Source: Bacteroidales bacterium
Lineage (GTDB): Bacteria; Bacteroidota; Bacteroidia; Bacteroidales; P3
Assembly: GCA_024681475.1 (NCBI GenBank)
Contig: JAILAT010000055.1
Location: 1-64,000, forward strand
Length of the DNA: 64,000 nt
Direction of reading: 5' to 3'
Below the pieces are notes generated by a model. That model saw only the letters and a list, made by a program, of their open reading frames with translations, was not told the origin of the DNA and made no database searches. The first letter of the stretch is position 1, and each line of letters opens with the position of its first letter. Positions 60,509 through 64,000 of this stretch are shown piece after piece. The position numbers were made by a program, and so were the translations under genes.

Positions 60509-60958
60509 ATGAAATTGACAATCAGCGACGTAACACAGCTTCGCAGGGTAGCCCGACAACTGCTGGACACCTATCCCGACGAGCGTTTCTATGCTTTCTA
60601 CGCATCGATGGGTGTGGGCAAGACGACGCTCATCAAGGCGCTCTGCGAGGAGTTGGGCGTGGTGCAGAATGTCTGCAGCCCCACCTTCGCCATCGTCAAC
60701 GAATATGTGGCCGCCGACGGTGAACCCGTGTACCACTTCGACTTCTACCGCCTGAAACGGCTGAGCGAGGCCTACGATCTGGGCTACGAAGACTATTTCT
60801 ACTCAGGCTTCTACTGTTTCACGGAATGGACCGAGAAGATCGAGGAGCTGCTTCCCGACCACTACCTGCGCATCACGATGGAGGAACACGACGGCGAACG
60901 CACTTTGGAAGCCCTGCCTGTGGACTGGTGCCCTACAGACGGCGCATTGGAAAAATAA
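60509..60958 (+). CDS. tsaE: TsaE, ATPase for tRNA t6A synthesis
   Basis: 149 residues, normal length. TsaE drives turnover of the TsaB-TsaD complex that adds threonylcarbamoyl to A37 of ANN-decoding tRNAs. The Walker A region reads ASMGVGKTTLIKALCEELG (GVGKTT at 35-40), followed by the switch SPTFAIVNEY, HFDFYRL and the late EWTEKIEELLP. The usual G at the start of the P-loop is replaced (ASMG instead of GDLG), with the GKT lysine kept. tsaB and tsaD are not in the window. Confidence 0.94.
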   Translation: MKLTISDVTQLRRVARQLLDTYPDERFYAFYASMGVGKTTLIKALCEELGVVQNVCSPTFAIVNEYVAADGEPVYHFDFYRLKRLSEAYDLGYEDYFYSGFYCFTEWTEKIEELLPDHYLRITMEEHDGERTLEALPVDWCPTDGALEK

Positions 60959-61012
60959 TTTTTAAAAAAGAATCATTTTTATTATTTTTGCAAACTCGAA
61001 AGCAAAAAGAAT

Positions 61013-61468
61013 ATGGCCAGAAACAAAGCAAAATATACTGAAAGCGAAATACTTGCCAAATTGGCAGCACAAGGCATGGTGAACAAAAAAGCCCTTGACG
61101 TGCGCATACTGGACCTCAGCGAGGTGGAGTCGGCGCCGGCCAACTTTTTTGTGATATGCAGCGGCAACGTGCCGTCGCACACCAGCGCCATCTGCGACGG
61201 CGTGCACGAGACCATCAAGAAAGCCACAGGCTACAACCCTCACAAGGTGGAGGGCTACAACAATGCCGAGTGGATACTGATGGACTACTTCGACGTGGTG
61301 GTGCACATCTTCCTGAAAGAGAAGCGTGAGCACTACCGTCTCGAAGAGCTGTGGGCCGACGGCAAGATTACCGTGGTGGATAGCGAGCCCGCCGAAGAGC
61401 CGGCACCCAAGCGCAAAACTGCAGCCCCGAAAAGCAGCAGAAGCCGCACCAAAAGCAAAGAAGACTAA
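61013..61468 (+). CDS. rsfS: Ribosome silencing factor
   Basis: 151 residues. RsfS (RsfA/Iojap family) binds ribosomal protein L14 on the large subunit and blocks joining of the small subunit when nutrients fall. Family marks: ALDVRILDLSEVESAPANFF, VICSGNVPSHTSAICDGV, GYNNAEWILMDYFDVVVHIF and the final RLEELWADGKI. A Lys/Ser/Pro-rich tail after residue 125 extends the usual 110-120 residues and is probably disordered. ftsH follows after 21 bases. Confidence 0.95.
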   Translation: MARNKAKYTESEILAKLAAQGMVNKKALDVRILDLSEVESAPANFFVICSGNVPSHTSAICDGVHETIKKATGYNPHKVEGYNNAEWILMDYFDVVVHIFLKEKREHYRLEELWADGKITVVDSEPAEEPAPKRKTAAPKSSRSRTKSKED

Positions 61469-61489
61469 CCAAACCAATGACTCATCAAT

Positions 61490-63666
<2,177 letters not shown>

Positions 63667-63670
<4 letters not shown>

Positions 63671-64000
63671 GAGACACACGCAACAAAGAACAGATATTCA
63701 AGAATCTGCGCAACGCCCTGATGGACAAGAACGACGTGGAGGATGTCGACCTGTCAACCCTCGTCGGCAACAACCAGGCGGCGACAGAGAATGATATCAG
63801 CGTGCGTTTCGCCGAGCAATATGTGGCACGGCGTGGCAGGATGAACTATTGCTACAACGAAGAAGACATACGCAAAGAGATAGAGGCCCTCCGTCAGCTC
63901 CATCAGGCCGACACGATTGGCTGCGCCAGCGAGAACCTGACGGGGTTCCTCACCCATGTCGGCGTAACCAACAGTGAGACAAGCAGCTGCGACAAGCCTA
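63667..64000 (+). CDS. LUD-domain (LutC/YkgG-like) protein, cut by the window edge
   Basis: The ATG overlaps the ftsH stop by 4 bases, and 111 codons are open to the last base. The start MRDTRNKEQIFKNLRNALMD and the segment VRFAEQYVARRGRMNYCYNE fit the N-terminus of LutC/YkgG-type LUD-domain proteins, which in Bacteroidetes follow ftsH. LutC-like proteins belong to lactate-oxidising complexes in other bacteria. Here no lutA or lutB is visible, so the role is open. The 3' end is outside the window. Confidence 0.75.

Overview
The window looks like a chromosomal segment of a Bacteroidales bacterium (phylum Bacteroidota), probably from a gut or rumen-like habitat. Four things support this: Bacteroidetes-type promoters (TTTG, about 19-21 bases, then TAnnTTTG) ahead of many genes; A-rich leaders with no clear Shine-Dalgarno sequence; two proteins with type IX secretion (T9SS) sorting tails; and the aerotolerance (Bat) operon together with several glycan-degrading hydrolases. 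Genes are GC-rich and spacers AT-rich. I saw no rRNA, tRNA, CRISPR array, phage or complete insertion sequence. The genus cannot be read from this sequence.

Layout. 0-11.2 kb: the stub of an AAA ATPase gene, a lipoprotein, a MalY/PatB-type C-S lyase, an MFS transporter with two large periplasmic insertions, a 51-residue YqaE/Pmp3 protein, a geranylgeranyl-reductase-family flavoprotein, tyrS, and a 1062-residue T9SS-exported beta-propeller protein. 11.4-22.0 kb: one long + strand operon with MoxR, DUF58, a membrane anchor protein, BatA, BatB, BatC, BatD and BatE, followed at short spacing by a WG-repeat protein and an RseC-like protein. 22.2-26.5 kb: a caspase-fold protein whose catalytic Cys is Ser, then metK, a small HD (MESH1-like) hydrolase and pdxJ. 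26.5-43.3 kb: a glycan-use region with GH97, GH20, GH3, a ROK sugar kinase and GH92, interrupted by fba, phoH, ispE, a T9SS protein and a DUF4234 protein, and ending in two tandem Cys-rich small lipoproteins. 43.4-52.0 kb: an outer-membrane barrel, nadE with a degenerate glutaminase half, a PIF1-like helicase with HRDC domain, a small NqrM-like protein overlapping nnrD, and an M16 peptidase. 52.2-54.5 kb: an ABC transporter operon with a YtrA-type GntR regulator and a matching operator. 54.6-55.1 kb: a hairpin-rich zone and a 12-copy, 32-bp tandem repeat array. 55.2-58.1 kb: folP, cdaA (c-di-AMP synthesis) and a double-GNAT gene. 58.1-64.0 kb: DUF1599, BT_3928-family, DUF4293, tsaE, rsfS, ftsH and the start of a LUD-domain gene cut by the window edge.

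Working together. The Bat genes encode a membrane complex of VWA, TPR and BatD-type proteins served by a MoxR chaperone. The GH97, GH20, GH92 and GH3 enzymes could trim alpha-galactosyl, beta-N-acetylhexosaminyl, alpha-mannosyl and beta-glycosyl residues from host-type glycans, with the ROK kinase taking up a released sugar; no SusC/SusD pair is present. The most unusual items are the 32-bp array lying in the predicted 3' UTR of the folP-cdaA-GNAT operon, the glutaminase-dead NadE, the Cys-to-Ser caspase-fold protein, the two operator palindromes placed precisely on promoters, and the paired Cys-rich lipoproteins.
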